The notes: a model not told the origin generated them from the letters alone. Counted from the stretch's first letter, positions 43,408-55,059 are shown. The stretch: DNA of 64,000 nucleotides from Phytophthora hibernalis (GCA_012656075.1 JAAKBF010000269.1:124001-188000); one strand, 5' to 3'. Program-made: numbers and translations.

Positions 43408-46400
43408 TCGAACGAACGCGAGTTCACAGACTGGCTGCACCACTTGGGGTAGAGTTCACGTACTCGCCGTACCGTATCGACTGACTGGCCCAACGGCGCC
43501 TCCGCTTCCGCATGGCGAAGTCCATCGTGGATGGCCAGTGGCGTAACCGATACCTCGAGCGCTCGAAGCCCACCCCGGGCGTTATCCTCGAGGAAGTTGT
43601 GCAGAAGATCCAGAAGTCGTGGCAGTCGCAGCCGGTAGAACCGTTCAGTGTTCTTGGCGCGGTTAGCGCCGACCGGCACCAGGGGAGCGGTCATAAGCAG
43701 CCACGATGTCGGCGCAGTCCCCGAGAGACGGCTACCAGCCTCCCACGTGCTTTGATCCTCCAGATAGCCGCGCCACTTCACCAAGTATTGGTAGTGACCG
43801 CTACGCCCGCGGCGCCTCAGTATTCTGTCGACATGGAAGTAGAGAGCGACCTCATTACCGATCAGTGGAGGCGGGGACGTCCATGGATCGGGACGCTGCG
43901 CGTCAGGTGTTGGCGGCGCGCGGTTCAGCGCCTGTTGGCCATTCTGACCACACGAAGCTCGTGACTGCAGTGGAGGGTTTCCAACGGCTCTTGGAGTCAC
44001 AGAGGACAGACTTAGTGGCCCTGCTAGGGAACCTGCACTCCGTCGAGTCGACTGTGAGTCATTTGGCTCCAAGTGTGGCTCAGATCGAACGCCGTGACGG
44101 TGATCGCCAGTGGCAGGTCGATCGCTCGAGCGAGGACCTTCGACAAGCGCTTTATCGATGCTCGGAGAGCGAGAGGGCCCTCGCGAATGACCGTGCTGAG
44201 CTTCACAAGCACTTTGGGTGGCTCCGCGACCTCTACTCTCGCGTTGAGGCGTTGGAGAGCCGTGCTTCTCCGACTGCTCCGCCCCCTGCGGCCGCTCCTC
44301 CTGCTGCGACCGTTCCTCCGCCGGATATGATGCAGATGATGGCGAACGCGTTTCGCCACTTCGCGAATACGTCGGACTCTCAGTGCATTCACCTCGGCCT
44401 GGTGATAGGGCTTAAGAAGTCCCACGTAGAACGTCGGGTGCGTGGCCATAGCCGACGGCAGATCCAATGTGTATGCGTTGCCATGGACTCCGATGACCGT
44501 GAGCGGCCCCACGAACCTTGGACGCAGCTTTGTGCTGCCCACCGTAGTGACCGCCTGCATAGGGAGCTTTTTAGCGTTTAAGAGGACCTGGTCCCCAAGT
44601 TTAAACGCATTCACGTTCCTTCGCCCTCGGTAATCACTGTTTTCCTTCTGTGTGTCTTGCGCGGCAGCCATAGCGTCCCGGACGCGTTGCCTTACGGCTT
44701 CACCAGTCTCGATGAACGCCAACAGGTTCCGTTTGACGGACGGACGCATGCCTTTAAGGCCCCGCGGGTCTTCGGCATCAGCCTCTCCCCACTCAAATTA
44801 GAAGCCGGAGGTAACGACAGTGGCGTACGCGGATGGCGTATCCCGTTAACGTAGAATGGGGTGAAACCCCGTCGACGAATGCACAGCATTATTCAGCGCG
44901 AACTCAACCTGCGGCAGCAGCGTGCTCCACTTTGTGGGTTCTTCGGCGCAGACACTGCGCAACACATCCTCCAACACGCGGTTCACCAGCTCGGTTTGAA
45001 CGTCTGTCTGCGGATGGTCCGCCGTGGACATGTCCAATCTCGTTCCGAGAAGACGGAACAAGTGTTTCCAGAAGTGTGAGACGAAGCGGGGATCCCGATC
45101 ACTCACGAACGCCTCCGGAAGGCCATCATGTCGAAAGACATTAGTTGAGCCGCTTGTGGCGCCGTCACACTCTTTTTCACTGCGGCTAGCCGCACCATCT
45201 TACTGAGACGGCAAACGAAGACCAAGATACCAGTGTGGCCGCGTGCATCTGCCGGAAGCTCGAAGATGAAGTCCATGCTCACCGAGCGCCAGCAATCGGC
45301 CGGCACCGGCAAGCTCATCAAGGGAGCCGATGACGAGGGAGCGGGTTTCACACGTTGGCGCGTTTCGAACGTCTGCACGTACTTTCGAACCCACTTGTAC
45401 ATGTGAGTCCACCAGAAGTTGCGCGCCACGGACGTGTACGTCATCTCACGTCCAAGATGGCCGCTGAGCGGCGTGTCGTGACCCTCGTAGAGAACGCGAC
45501 GGCGCAAGTCCTCGTCGTTAGGAACGACTATGGGAGGCTCTTCGCCTTCATCGACTTGGTAATAGAGGAGACCTTCGACCAGAGAGTAGCGGTGCAACCG
45601 CGAGCGCTGCCGCGCAGTTATCTTCACCGCTGCCTTCGGCGTACCGAGTGCTCTAACGAGATCGACCAGATCTTCGTCCTCGGCGTACTCCTCTCGCAGA
45701 AGCTCATAGAGTGGGGACTCGAGGTACGCGACGTGCGCCAGCTCGTAGTCCGGACGTCGGGAAAGTGCGTCCGCGAGGACGTTCTGCTTCCACCGTGAAG
45801 TTATACTCCGCGAAGAAGGAGAGCCACTGCGCCATGCGTTGGGAGAGATGAGGCGACGATGTCGCAGTCCGCAAGGACACGTGGTCTGTGTAGATCACAA
45901 AGGGTTTACTGCCAAGCAGGTGTACCCGAAATTTCACCAGCGCGTACTTCATAGCGAGAAGTTCCTTGTCGTGGACCGGGTAGTTCTTCTCTTCCGCCTT
46001 TAGTTGGCGCGACTGGAACGCGACCACTCGCTCTCTGCCATCGGCATCAACTTGCAGAAGCGCACAGCCAATGGCAAAGTCCGATGCATCGCATACTACA
46101 CTGAACGGGCGATCGTCGTCTGGCAAAGCCAAGATCGGAGCGCTCTGCAAGCTTCTTTTGATAGACTCAAACGCTTGGTGAGCCTCGTCGTTCCACGACC
46201 ATTCCGTGTCCTTCTTCAGGAGGTTGGTCAATGGCCGCGCTATCTCGGCATAATTGGCACTGTACTTGTGCAAGTAGTTGGCTAGGCCAAGCCACTTACG
46301 TAGGTCCTTCTGGGATACGGGAACCGGCCACTGCGCAATCGCGCAAATCTTCTCCGGATCCGCGCGGATGCCATCCTTGCCAAGGAAACATCCCAAGAAG

Positions 46401-48250
46401 GGAATCTCTTCGGCGCCGAAGATGCACTTGTTGATGTTCGCATACAAGCGATTCTCGCGCATGCACATCAAAACCTCGCGGAGGTTATCGATGTGAGCCT
46501 CGACGGCCGTCTTGTCTTCCGAGGCACGACTGTGCACGAAGATATCATCGAAGTACGTCCATGCGAACGCCCGCATCGGCCGAAAAAGTTGCGTCACCAG
46601 CCGATTGAACGTGGCCGGAGCGTTTGACAGCCCCTGGGGCATCACAAGCCACTCCCACAACATCCCACTGGGAGTACGCTGTGAGGGTACGTCGGACTCA
46701 GCTGATAATAGCCGTCGACCATGTCGAGTGCGCTGAAGATAGTGCATCCTGCCATGTTGTTCTGCAACACGTCCTTCCGAGGGATTGGCGTGGACGCCGG
46801 TATCGTCGCTGCATTCAATTTGTTGAACGCGTGCACCATGCGCCATTTACCGTTGGGTTTCTTTACGCAAAACGTCGGGGACGAGTGCGGCGACTTCGAC
46901 TCGCGTACCATGCCCGCGGCATACTTGGCTGCGAAGAAGGCGTCGATTACGTCGACATGCTCCTTCGGTAATGGCCACTGGCTAGTCGTGCAGTACTTGG
47001 TACCCGGCACCAGATTCGATTTCGTGTCGAACCCCCCGGAGGCAACACCGACGGTGGGTCATCGCTGACGACATCCGAGAACTCCATCAGGAGAGGGTAG
47101 TACGGGTCCGACGGGTCCTTCAGGATGGCCGCGCCATACCTTTTCTACCTCAACGAGGATCGCTCATCTTCAAGCACCGCCGGGTCCATGACCGAAGAGG
47201 TATTGAGCTCAACCGAGTCGTGTTCGCGGTGGATGAGGAGCATCTCCTCGAACTCGCCCGTCTTCAGCGAATCCAAAATTCCACATATGAGAGCTCTTCC
47301 AACTCGAGTAGCTCCGCTACGGTAGGCAGGGGAGCCAGATTCACGCCTTCCTTGCGTTCTCCTGTGAGAACATCAAACACCACTGGTGTGGTCGCCTCAC
47401 CCGAAGAGACCGCCTCGCGGTATGAACTTGCAGCGGCTGACGCAGCCTGAACATCTTCCAATATGGGAGTCCCTGCTTGGCTACTCTGTGTTGCGCGAGC
47501 TCCGGCTCCAGCGACTTGTCCTGCGCGAGCCGACCCAGCATCGACGCCTTGCGTAGTGGGAGACCCTGCTCGACCACTCTTCGTTGCGCGAGCACCAGCT
47601 CCAGCGACTTGTCCATCGCCCGCTCCACGGGCCTGAGCGACGCTCTCGATCTTGAGAGATCCATGAGCCTCATCGTGAGACACACACGGAACCTTCGTAT
47701 ATTCTCCCACATCCACCGAAGGCTGTTGAGCTCTCGAAGATGCAAGGCACGCGGACGGCAACGCCGTAGGCAGATCGAGTACTTCAGTAGTACCTGCGAA
47801 GTGCCGTTCGCCGCGTGGCATGCGATGCTCGTGCACAAACCCGTCCCGGGAAGAGGAAGGGACATGACCCGCCAGGGCTCTGTCCGCGAGGGGCTTGTGA
47901 CTAGCACCGATGGTGAGACTTCTCCAGTCGATCCACGGCTCGTGCTTTGTCAACCAAGGCATGCCGAGGATAAGATCGTACTGATCATCCATGTCAAGGA
48001 CAATGAACCGTTCGACCGAGTTGAAGTCGTCAAACTTGACGTTCAAGGATAGAAGAACCTTTCGCGTAGACACGATGGACCCAGTCGCCAGGCGAACAGT
48101 ACATTGGTATTATTCTTAGATGCTTTCAGAGCACTAGCATACAATGCACTGTTCTTGGCCACACTGGACTTCGTCGCGAAGTTGGAGGACGCTCCCGAAT
48201 CAATCAGGATCGTCAGCGGTTCGTCGTACCCTTTACACTGGCGTGACAAC
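43404..48250 (-). pseudogene. pol: pol of element C: PR-RT-RNaseH-INT-chromodomain, frameshifted
   Basis: Protease LIDSGASSNF near 48210 with LILGMPWL near 47965. RT starts near 47010 (SPTFCVKKPNGKWRMVHAF) and has TYFDDIFVHS near 46555. RNase H keeps VVCDASDFAIGCALLQ near 46080. Integrase: zinc domain with both His (HDTPLSGHLG near 45480) but FETR where the CxxC pair is expected, core blocks SMDFIFELP (about 45265), SDRDPRF (45100) and HPQTDVQTE (about 45010). The C-terminal part has KLRPRFVGPLTVIGVHGNAYTL near 44520 and a chromodomain YQYLVKWRGYLEDQSTW at 43805-43745. About 480 bp between these two is open on the plus strand with coiled-coil text (see separate entry). Frame breaks near 46860, 45630, 45105 and 44760. 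Confidence 0.88.
43884..44390 (+). other. plus-strand coiled-coil frame between integrase and chromodomain of element C
   Basis: Inside a longer open + frame (43706-44581). From MDRDAARQ at about 43884 the text is helical with heptads (LVALLGNLHSVESTVSHLA, HFGWLRDLYSRVEALESR), then a Pro/Ala linker and MMQMMANAFRHF. The opposite strand here gives only Arg/Ser-rich text, so the plus strand looks like the coding one. It may be inserted foreign sequence or part of the antisense gene. Confidence 0.4.
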
Positions 48251-48253
48251 CAC

Positions 48254-49434
48254 GAGGTTAGACCGCGCGGCGGCCACGGAGAGACACAACAGTGTCGTCC
48301 CAGGGACTTGCTCTCCAGGAGGCGGAGGTGGCAGAGCCACCGACCTCGAGGGGAGCGAAGTCTCCCAGCAGGGCGTCCCGCACCTACTGGGAGTTGTCGT
48401 TTTCCGACCCCGCAGATTCGATCATGTTAAGGGACGGCAGAGCCGCCTTGGCCTTGCCTATCTTCCACGGGTTCGTTGCACAGTTCCGACGGAAGTGGTC
48501 AAGCTGGTTGCATCCAAAGCAACGACCACTCGCGCGTTGGTTACGCTGAGGTCGGGCCGACTCAGCCGACGAGATCTCCATGGGAGTGGGACCGTCGTCG
48601 ACCGTGTCCGAGCGGACCTGCGCCGAGCGCACGCAATGATCTTCCAGCATGGCGACATGCACCGCATCGTTGAAAGACGTCGGCTGTCTACGGAAGAGCG
48701 CCATCCAGACCGGACCCGGCCGAACGCCGTCCATGAAAACCGTCACCTTGACGTCCTCAGAGAGGAGCGCCCGCCATAGCGGCCTCGAGGTTCTGCAACT
48801 CCATGACGTAGTCTTGAAGCGTACGTTTTCCTTGCTTACAGCGCAAAAAGAGCGACCGATAGCGGTAGGCCACCTTGGCCAAGAGGAAAGTCGAGCGCAG
48901 CTCTTCTTCCATGAACGCCCACGAGGTGAAATACCCCGGAGACGACGTCTCTCGTGCCATCACCCATGCGCGCGCCCTCCCAGATTGGAAAGCGCGAAGG
49001 CGACTTGGGCCCTGGATTCGTAGATCTGTCCAGCGCTCAGCGCTATCTCGATCTCTCGAATCCAGAAGACCAGACTGTCTGCTTCTTTGCCGTCAAATGT
49101 CCGCACCGACATCTTGACGGGCTTCGTTGTTTCTTGTCGCGCAGCATACGGAGCAGGACCCGGAGGGATCTCCTGCGCCGCACTCTGTGCCTCAGCTTGC
49201 ATTGTCTCGCGAGCAGCTTCCTGGGCTGCGGCGCTCACGTGGGCAACCAGCGACGACTCGTATTTGTCGAAGCGTTCCACGCGCGCCCTCTGCTGCTCCA
49301 GCAGGCAGATTGGGGAATCCAGCGAGTGCTACCTCGCCCAGGAGACTAACCATCTTCTCCAGCGTAGCCCAGCGGGCATCTGAGAGGTGAGGAAAGTCCT
49401 GCCGGGACGGCAGCCGGCTCGCTGAGTCGTCCAT
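48254..49434 (-). pseudogene. gag: gag of element C (frameshifted)
   Basis: Read in four pieces from ATG 49434: DFPHLSDARWATLE at the start, then VRTFDGKEADSLVFWIREIE, then FLRCKQGKRTLQDYVMELQ, then a nucleocapsid piece with zinc knuckle CFGCNQLDHFRRNC near 48500. Similar in order to element B gag (EFPHLNDS, FEGKEGENLYFWIREVE). At least three frame changes (near 49275, 48960, 48750). Confidence 0.85.
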
Positions 49435-49480
49435 TCTCAGAGAGATCTTGATTGTAGTAGTTCGGGCCGATCGCGGGAGT

Positions 49481-49497
49481 GACTACAAGTGCTACCA
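49481..49497 (-). promoter_or_regulatory. tRNA primer-binding site of element C
   Basis: Same 17 bases as in element B, two bases inside the 5' LTR end. Confidence 0.82.
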
Positions 49498-49499
49498 GG

Positions 49500-49919
49500 T
49501 GTGACGGGGTCACACGCACCTTAGCTTTAGAGGAAGCGTTAACGCGCTAACCACAACAGACGCCTAGCGTTCCTGCTGTAAGCTTGCAAAGGCCTGGCCT
49601 TCCTGTCCAATATGGTACCGAGTACCAATTGACTTGCGAACTTCCGGGTTAGAGTTAAACTGATTTATATTAAGAACACTGTTGTAGTTCTAACTACTGC
49701 TAACTATCTGCATACTGAATCCCAGTCTAATCTGATCTGTCCTAATGGGGACCACCCATTTAGATGTACTGCTTTAATACAACTGACGTACCACTTACGT
49801 ACGACTGAAGTACGAATTAAGTCCTTGACGTGCCACACACCACGCGTGTGACGGACACCAATGGTGTGGACCACATCACAGAGAACAATGGTCGCCCCCT
49901 GTCAAGTGGCCCCATTACA
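49500..49919 (-). repeat. 5' LTR of element C
   Basis: 420 bp, TGTAATGG at one end and CCGTCACA at the other on the minus strand. The last 73 bp are also found inverted at 40367-40439. Confidence 0.88.
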
Positions 49920-50830
49920 CGCGGTGCCACGAGCTGCTCTAAGAACAACGGGGACCCCGTGTTCACGTCGGGCGGAACTAGCCCTTCAAAATGGAGATCG
50001 GCACGGAAGGTGCCTCGCAGGCGAGCTGCCGCAAGGCGCTCCTGTTACTCACCAAGAGCGTTGACAACAATCTCAGGCACGTGAACCTGCCTGTCTCTTC
50101 TTCGGAATTGGACGAAGAATTGAACAACGGCGGTTCTTTCTCCGCCATGGTCACCTCTGGGAGAGGTGACTGAGAAGCAGCACGCTTCTTGGTCGCGGCG
50201 CGCTCGTCCAGAATGACACGCGCGCGCGCCCTCCGGCAGATTCAGGTTCTTAGGAGGCGAAGCCTCTTCGACGTCGCCATCACCAGCGTCGTCCGCGGCG
50301 GCTTTCGCCTGTGCTTCAGCACCAACAACAGCAAAGGTTAGAACTCGCCGTCCTCGCCGGGCTCACTGCCCTTGGGCGTCGACGGATTGTCGTCCAGGTC
50401 AGCCTCATCGACTGAGTAACTGACCAGAGCATTAAGCTCGGCATCGATGGGGCCACCGACTATGGTCCTTATAGACAAATCCTGTTATCGGGCGACATCG
50501 ATCGCGACCGACCTCGCAGTGGCGAACCCGCAGCCCGGGTTGCCACCTCGATGGTTTCATCGAGAGCCGAGGCTTTTCTGTGAGGCTTAGCCGGCTTGAC
50601 TTCGACCGAGAGGTCTTAATCTTGGAAGGCGCTGTCGCGCCGTGGCGTGTCTTCTTTGAGGGCATGCTGCACGGGCCGACGTGGAGGCTAGGGAGTACTT
50701 GGAGAAATGCCACCCCCGAAAGAGCAGCCAACCGTGGAGATCAACTGTGGATTGGATTCGACCGCAGGAACTTTTGGAAACATCTTCTCGCTCCCGATTG
50801 GCTGATACGGTCTTAGCCTAACTGGGGAGA
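49920..50830 (-). pseudogene. degenerate minus-strand coding relic
   Basis: Short protein-like pieces on the minus strand, such as GGPIDAELNALVSYSVDEAD (about 50455-50395), KPAKPHRKASALDETIEVA (about 50590-50535) and PKNLNLPEGARARVILDERA (about 50260-50200). They are charged and may come from a gag or antisense frame of an older retroelement. Not recognised. Confidence 0.35.
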
Positions 50831-50939
50831 ATGTAGCGGGCTACTAGAAGAGTGACCGACGAGATGGATACAAATCGACTCTGCGTCACAAATGGGTGGG
50901 ACACACTATGGCCACGTCACCGACGTGCCACTGCCAACA

Positions 50940-51155
50940 GTTCATATTACATATAGGATAAACTATAGATTACTTAGAAATTGAATTACAGGTCAATTTA
51001 AGATACACCTATAAATACACTCTGTCTTTAAACTACGCAATTCTAGCCACTCAGCTCCCGCAGAGCAGGAGCTCGTGAACCACCGTTCACTTAGAGCTTA
51101 TATACTCTTGAAGCGACGCTTCCTCAAGCAAGGTGCTTGTGTGACCCCCGTCACA
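50940..51155 (+). repeat. LTR-like relic, element B family
   Basis: The end ACGCTTCCTCAAGCAAGGTG...GTCACA (51116-51155) corresponds to the inverted end of element B's LTR (14418-14460), in + orientation. The left limit is uncertain. No internal element sequence follows. Confidence 0.6.
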
Positions 51156-51346
51156 AAATTACCGGTCATATTGGTTTGTGGGATTTGAACAACTACTGTG
51201 CATTCATTGGCTGTTGAGGAAGATCGCATTCTTCCTCAAAGGCCGCACCCTTTAAAGATACTATCCCAGGGGCCCCTAGTTGAGGATGCGTCCTGGAGAT
51301 CTCAACCCGCTTCTCCATATTGCAATTTGCAGCACCAGGTGCACTA

Positions 51347-51614
51347 CACCGTTCACTCTAATTAGTCTGACCCTGACTAATTATGATGTACGATTTTTAT
51401 CGGAGAAAGTCGAACTTTGAATTGATCTTGTGACAACAATATTAACTTTTTATTGAAAGTAAGATAATGATTGGCTTCGCCTCGGCGAGATCTGCTCAAA
51501 TCCACTGTCTTTGTGCTCTTTTGATCTCTTCGGGAAATTTTTGTCGTCCGTAGTGTCACAAAAAGTACACAAGCATGACTATATTCAAAGCACGATTAAT
51601 TAGAGTGAACGGTG
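51347..51614. mobile_element. 268-bp MITE with TA target duplication
   Basis: Terminal inverted repeats CACCGTTCACTCTAATTA (51347-51364) and its exact complement (51597-51614), flanked on both sides by TA (51345-51346 and 51615-51616). A second palindrome TAATTAGTC...GACTAATTA lies just inside the left end. AT-rich and without coding sequence. TA duplication suggests Tc1/mariner-type mobilisation. Confidence 0.85.
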
Positions 51615-51616
51615 TA

Positions 51617-52015
51617 CGAGCCCAATGACGCCTCCAACACTAAGTCAATCCAAACCAGACCTTCCCAGACCCAAATTCCTCAGCTCCAATATACTGGTTT
51701 CAATCGTCTTGCGTCTACCAAAGCAAAATATCACCAAGGCCCCGGAGTAAACATTCTGCTCTATCAGAACGACAACGTTTCTTCACATCTTCTCAGATGC
51801 TTTTAAAGTGATGGTCGCCTTACGGGGAGTAGGGGACCAATTTCCGCGAAGAAAACAGTCCCCGTCTAGTGACTCTCGCTTAGCCACAACCAAGCAACGT
51901 TCCAGAGCAAATAAAGTACGGCGAGCAGCGATTTGGGGTCCAGGAAACCAATCCATCTGCAGCAACCCTGGTCGGCGCGGAGGAGCGTAGTGACTTTGAA
52001 GCTGCAGCCGACATC
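51617..52015. other. unassigned sequence
   Basis: No recognisable feature; short frames only. Confidence 0.4.
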
Positions 52016-52433
52016 ATGTCGAATACGACTTCGGGATCTACATTTCCAATGCCTCCGCACGTTACCAAATCAATTCGGGATTATATCTCTCAGTGGGTTC
52101 ACCGTGGTTCCGAAACGTCGAGGGGAACGCTCTATTAATATTGATTGAGGTGTTCGTGTTACCTCCGTGATGGATGGTAAAGATTACTTATGCTGGATTT
52201 GCCAAGGAAGTCATGACTGTCGACGTGATAACAATACCACTCAGCTTTTCGGCAACACGTCAAGGGCTACCAAACATCTAGGTGAAAAGCACTTGCTTAC
52301 TGCACCGAAGGTAACAACAGAAAATATCAGAAAAAGAAACCGCGCTGAGCAGCTCGAATGGATTCACTGTGTTGTTAAGAATGGAGATGACAGTCAACGA
52401 ATTAACCTACTTCTGGAGACTGTGGTGTATTAA
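52016..52433 (+). pseudogene. BED-type zinc finger fragment, hAT-like transposase N-terminus
   Basis: Starts with ATG 52016 (MPPHVTKSIRDYISQWVH), is broken by stops near 52135, then continues from 52170 with YLCWICQGSHDC and SRATKHLGEKHLL, giving C-x2-C and H-x4-H spacing of a BED finger. Stops at 52433 without a transposase core. hAT origin is inferred from the BED finger only. Confidence 0.5.
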
Positions 52434-52439
52434 TTTCGA

Positions 52440-53091
52440 GTTTTTTGTTTCAGCATACGTCTCAACTAACACGAGTCTGAACTAGGAGTGGCGGACTCTT
52501 CGGGCCGGTGATACACGGTAGAGACTCAGCTGGACGGACGAAGCAACGGTCCTAGGACCTGAAATTCGGTACAAGGGGTTCTAGCCGAGTGTAAGGAGTT
52601 GTGACCGACAGTACAGCCCGGCAAGAGCCTTAGGGCTGTGGCTACCAGTACCGACTCGGCGGACCTTCCGGATATAATTATCCCGACAACAGCCGAGCTC
52701 AACGGTCGGCATTAGGCTGAAGGGATGGCGCGGACGCTAGAGAGACGCAGAACTCGGCTGAAGAGTCGGATGAGATCCATAACGACCGCCACATACTGAA
52801 AGATTGTATGGACCCGCGCCAACGGACAGCAGATCAGCTCCAGGGGCATTCACGGGACTTTAGAGCCGGCGAGCTCGGCTGGGGAGTCAGGTGAGGTCGA
52901 AACGGACCCATTTCATTTGATATATGTAAAGGATATTAAGCCATAAAAAGGACCTTTCAGGTACTCGGAAGATAACAGAACTAACAAAGTCGAAATTGCG
53001 AAGTCCAAGACAAATGTAGACCTCTCCGGTAAGTCCCTGCACGGACTGGATTATGACTGCCATTGACAACCGAGAGACATAGCATGTAGGG
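52440..53091. other. non-coding stretch rich in CCGAGT/ACTCGGC words
   Basis: No gene. ACTCGGC, GCCGAG and close variants recur many times (for example near 52585, 52650, 52690, 52750, 52870). The same words are frequent in the adjacent satellite, so this may be an old, diverged edge of the array. Confidence 0.45.
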
Positions 53092-53619
53092 TGTTCATCA
53101 AACTGGATGCTTCGTTCAACATTCTCTCTTAAGTTTCAGGACTAAGTCTGGCCTACCGCTATACACTTGGGCGAGAAAGTTTCACCGACTTCGTCACATC
53201 TGCACGAGACCATTCTTCGGCGAAGACGGCGGCAGACGCCACGACGCAGACGGAAGCTACCAGGCGCCCGCACATAGCAGATTAGAAGGCCATCGATACG
53301 AACAAGAAATGTGCTAAACGGCGGAAGCGTGCCTGTTCAGCAACGGAAGTGACGAGAAGCTCTCTAACCGATGACAGCAGAGGAAAGAACGGAGGTTACC
53401 CGCTCAGGTGAGCCTCTGAAGACTTTGGATCTTGGTACTCAGCGAGAGCAGAGACACAACTGGACCCCGGCTGGGGCGAATCGCAAGGGGACCGACAGGA
53501 ACCCTGCGCAAGCCCAACATCGCCGACCTGACTTGGCGAATTGTTGTGCTGTTGCGTGGAAGCCGAACTAACGACGTTTTCTGTGAATTACAACACCACA
53601 AAAGATTGATTCGAGCAAG

Positions 53620-53982
53620 TTACCTGTTCGTACTCGGCGTGTCCACATTCAAGAATGTCTTCGGGCACTGAGGCAGACCGTCCTCAGGTGCGGCATCGTG
53701 ATCATCATCGTCCGCATGAGCATCGCGTTCTGCTGTTGGGTTTCGTTCTACAGGGCGCGGATGGACCATGCGCTCCAATTGCAGCGTCAATTCCTCCAAT
53801 GTGCCCAGTGTATCTGAACAAAACTCCCTGGACTCGGTTTTCTCCTCCATTACTTGATCGCTTCCTTGGTCTTGGGTATCTTCATCAAACTGGATGCTTC
53901 GTTCAACATTCTCTATCACATGCATGGCTGCTGCCGCAGCCGAGTTCTCCGATTTCACCAAATCCGCCGAGTTGCTCCCCAT
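53620..53982 (-). CDS. satellite unit ORF in the left array, intact
   Basis: 120 codons on the minus strand, same protein as the right-array copies, showing that the ORF predates the polarity switch. Confidence 0.38.
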   Translation of the reverse strand: MGSNSADLVKSENSAAAAAMHVIENVERSIQFDEDTQDQGSDQVMEEKTESREFCSDTLGTLEELTLQLERMVHPRPVERNPTAERDAHADDDDHDAAPEDGLPQCPKTFLNVDTPSTNR

Positions 53983-54639
53983 GGGGATCCCTTGGCCGTA
54001 GCCGAGTTGTAGTCACTCGGCGTGTTCTCTCATTTGACCATATGTAGGTCGAGTGAGCAAAAGCTACCGTCGCTTTATGCTTTGATATTACGAAATGGAT
54101 TAAATTGCGGTTTCAAGGAACTGCATTCAGGGTTTACACCCGAGGCTTAAGTTTCAGGACTAAGTCTGGCCTACCGCTATACACTTGGGCGAGAAAGTTT
54201 CACCGACTTCGTCACATCTGCACGAGACCATTCTTCGGCGAAGACGGCGGCAGACGCCACGACGCAGACGGAAGCTACCAGGCGCACGCACATAGCAGAT
54301 TAGAAGGCCATCGATACGAACAAGAAATGTGCTAAACGGCGGAAGCGTGCCTGTTCAGCAACGGAAGTGACGAGAAGCTCTCTAACCGATGACAGCAGAG
54401 GAAAGAACGGAGGCTACCCCGCTCAGGTGAGCCTCTGAAGACTTTGGATCTTGGTACTCAGCGAGAGCAGAGACACAACTGGACCCCGGCTGGGGCGAAT
54501 CGCAAAGGGGACCGACAGGAACCCTGCGCAAGCCCAACATCGCCGACCTGACTTGGCGAATTGTTGTGCTGTTGCGTGGAAGCCGAACTAACGACGTTTT
54601 CTGTGAATTACAACACCACAAAAGATTGATTCGAGCAAG

Positions 54640-55059
54640 TTACCTGTTCGTACTCGGCGTGTCCACATTCAAGAATGTCTTCGGGCACTGAGGCAGACCG
54701 TCCTCAGGTGCGGCATCGTGATCATCATCGTCCGCATGAGCATCGCGTTCTGCTGTTGGGTTTCGTTCTACAGGGCGCGGATGGACCATGCGCTCCAATT
54801 GCAGCGTCAATTCCTCCAATGTGCCCAGTGTATCTGAACAAAACTCCCTGGACTCGGTTTTCTCCTCCATTACTTGATCGCTTCCTTGGTCTTGGGTATC
54901 TTCATCAAACTGGATGCTTCGTTCAACATTCTCTATCACATGCATGGCTGCTGCCGCAGCCGAGTTCTCCGATTTCACCAAATCCGCCGAGTTGCTCCCC
55001 ATGGGGATCCTTGGCCGTAGCCGAGTTGTAGTCACTCGGCGTGTTCTCCATTTGACCAT
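54640..55059 (-). CDS. satellite unit ORF in the left array, N-terminally extended
   Basis: A missing base before the usual ATG opens the upstream frame, giving 139 codons (MVKWRTRRVTTTRLR start). Confidence 0.3.
   Translation of the reverse strand: MVKWRTRRVTTTRLRPRIPMGSNSADLVKSENSAAAAAMHVIENVERSIQFDEDTQDQGSDQVMEEKTESREFCSDTLGTLEELTLQLERMVHPRPVERNPTAERDAHADDDDHDAAPEDGLPQCPKTFLNVDTPSTNR

Larger units (their letters stand above)
42014..49919 (-). mobile_element. Ty3/gypsy chromodomain element (element C)
   Basis: A 186-bp block is repeated at both ends in the same orientation (42014-42199 and 49734-49919, two differences). On the minus strand: full 5' LTR 49919-49500, primer-binding site, gag, protease, RT, RNase H, integrase, chromodomain, an antisense open frame, a polypurine tract, and a 3' LTR cut off after 186 bp. 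The missing 234 bp of the 3' LTR must have been lost by deletion, because a new LTR copy is complete at insertion. Pol is broken by several frameshifts. Confidence 0.92.

Noticed and set aside
53655..54047. Plus-strand frame (SSGTEADRPQVRHRD start) in every satellite unit
   Set aside because: Opposite to the acidic ORF, His/Arg/Pro-rich, and its length changes with every small indel; probably the mirror frame.
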